Shown piece by piece: positions 63,847-64,000 of a stretch of DNA of 64,000 nt. The DNA is taken from the NCBI RefSeq assembly GCF_009208775.1, contig NZ_WFLM01000001.1:661325-725324 (forward strand), written 5' to 3'. Positions within the stretch are counted from its first letter, which is position 1. Every line of letters begins with the position of its first letter. The notes below the pieces were generated by a model. That model did no database searches and was not told the origin of the DNA. It saw only the letters and a list, made by a program, of their open reading frames with translations. This DNA is from Silvanigrella paludirubra. GTDB lineage: Bacteria; Bdellovibrionota_B; Oligoflexia; Silvanigrellales; Silvanigrellaceae. The position numbers and the translations under genes were made by a program.

Positions 63847-64000
63847 TTATTGTAGAACGATTGGCTGCTCTTTGTGAGGCTTCATAACTTCACGAATCCA
63901 ATCAATATAAGGTGCGACTCTAGTATTCAAGCTTTGCTTTAGATCTATGCATAAATCATTAACATTAGCATTTCCTTGAAGAGTAAAATTATAACCCGTC
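63847..64000 (-). CDS. Trypsin-like serine protease, C-terminal end only
   Basis: The minus strand is open from the right edge to TAA at 63847-63849, about 50 codons. The translation contains DLCIDLKQSLNTRVAPYIDWIREVMK and ends KEQPIVLQ. TRVAPYIDWI is the last strand and helix of trypsin-fold (S1A) proteases, where the closing segment reads V-x-x-Y-x-x-W-I. The catalytic residues and any signal peptide lie outside the window. It has a strong terminator downstream. Confidence 0.65.
   Translation of the reverse strand, partial: TGYNFTLQGNANVNDLCIDLKQSLNTRVAPYIDWIREVMKPHKEQPIVLQ

Noticed and set aside
1..64000. CRISPR array, tRNA, rRNA, IS element or integrase
   Set aside because: No regularly spaced repeats, cloverleaf-like sequence, rRNA sequence or transposase/integrase motif was seen on either strand.

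Overview
The window is AT-rich chromosomal DNA from a Gram-negative bacterium. It encodes outer-membrane beta-barrels, a lipoprotein signal, periplasmic binding proteins, MscS channels and a Fur-type operator. Gene content (PrkA/YeaH/SpoVR, SMC, a leucine/isovalerate-type operon, a chemosensory cluster with a CheR-CheB fusion, a large clostridial-toxin-like protein) and very low GC together suggest the Silvanigrellales/Oligoflexia side of the Bdellovibrionota. That placement is inference from content and style, not from a marker gene. No rRNA, tRNA, CRISPR array or insertion sequence was seen.

Layout. 1-1.9 kb: a partial periplasmic binding protein, a cyclase-like protein and a receiver-only regulator. 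1.9-6.7 kb: prkA-yeaH-spoVR. 6.8-9.6 kb: a phosphatase and an odd AMP-ligase-like protein. 9.7-18.1 kb: pdxJ followed by a branched acyl-CoA catabolic operon (carboxylase beta, AtuA-like, hydratase, carboxylase alpha, dehydrogenase), with two ATGA start/stop overlaps. 18.5-22.2 kb: smc. 22.2-28.5 kb: an accessory stretch of outer-membrane and secreted proteins, a decayed gene, and a 39-bp Fur-type palindrome between a porin-like gene and an operon whose first product resembles aerolysin-type toxins. 28.7-35.1 kb: a 2129-residue lipoprotein-toxin with the glucosyltransferase, cysteine protease and translocation modules of TcdA/TcdB, but RTX-type repeats instead of CROPs. 35.3-41.1 kb: argG-argC-argJ-argB-argD behind tandem ARG boxes and a five-codon Arg-Arg-Arg leader ORF. 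41.1-45.4 kb: pirin, Sco, YgiD-like dioxygenase, SIMPL and an uncharacterised protein. 45.4-51.1 kb: cheA-cheW-mcp-cheRB. 51.4-53.6 kb: an aromatic leader peptide, then DAHP synthase, a reduced prephenate dehydratase and chorismate mutase. 53.6-58.0 kb: a VOC protein with a histone-like tail and aroA-aroC-aroB. 58.3-64 kb: a secreted lipase, two MscS channels, a solute-binding protein, a COG0523 GTPase and the end of a trypsin-like protease.

How the genes work together. The most unusual material is the 22-35 kb virulence-like stretch: iron-responsive surface protein control, candidate pore-forming protein, and a giant host-targeting glucosyltransferase with its own protease and RTX repeats. 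The most informative regulatory finds are two leader peptides whose composition matches the operon they precede: MRRRQ before arginine biosynthesis, and a 36-residue peptide ending in seven aromatics within eleven residues before aromatic amino acid biosynthesis. Neither is followed by an obvious GC-rich intrinsic terminator, so the mechanism may not be classical attenuation.
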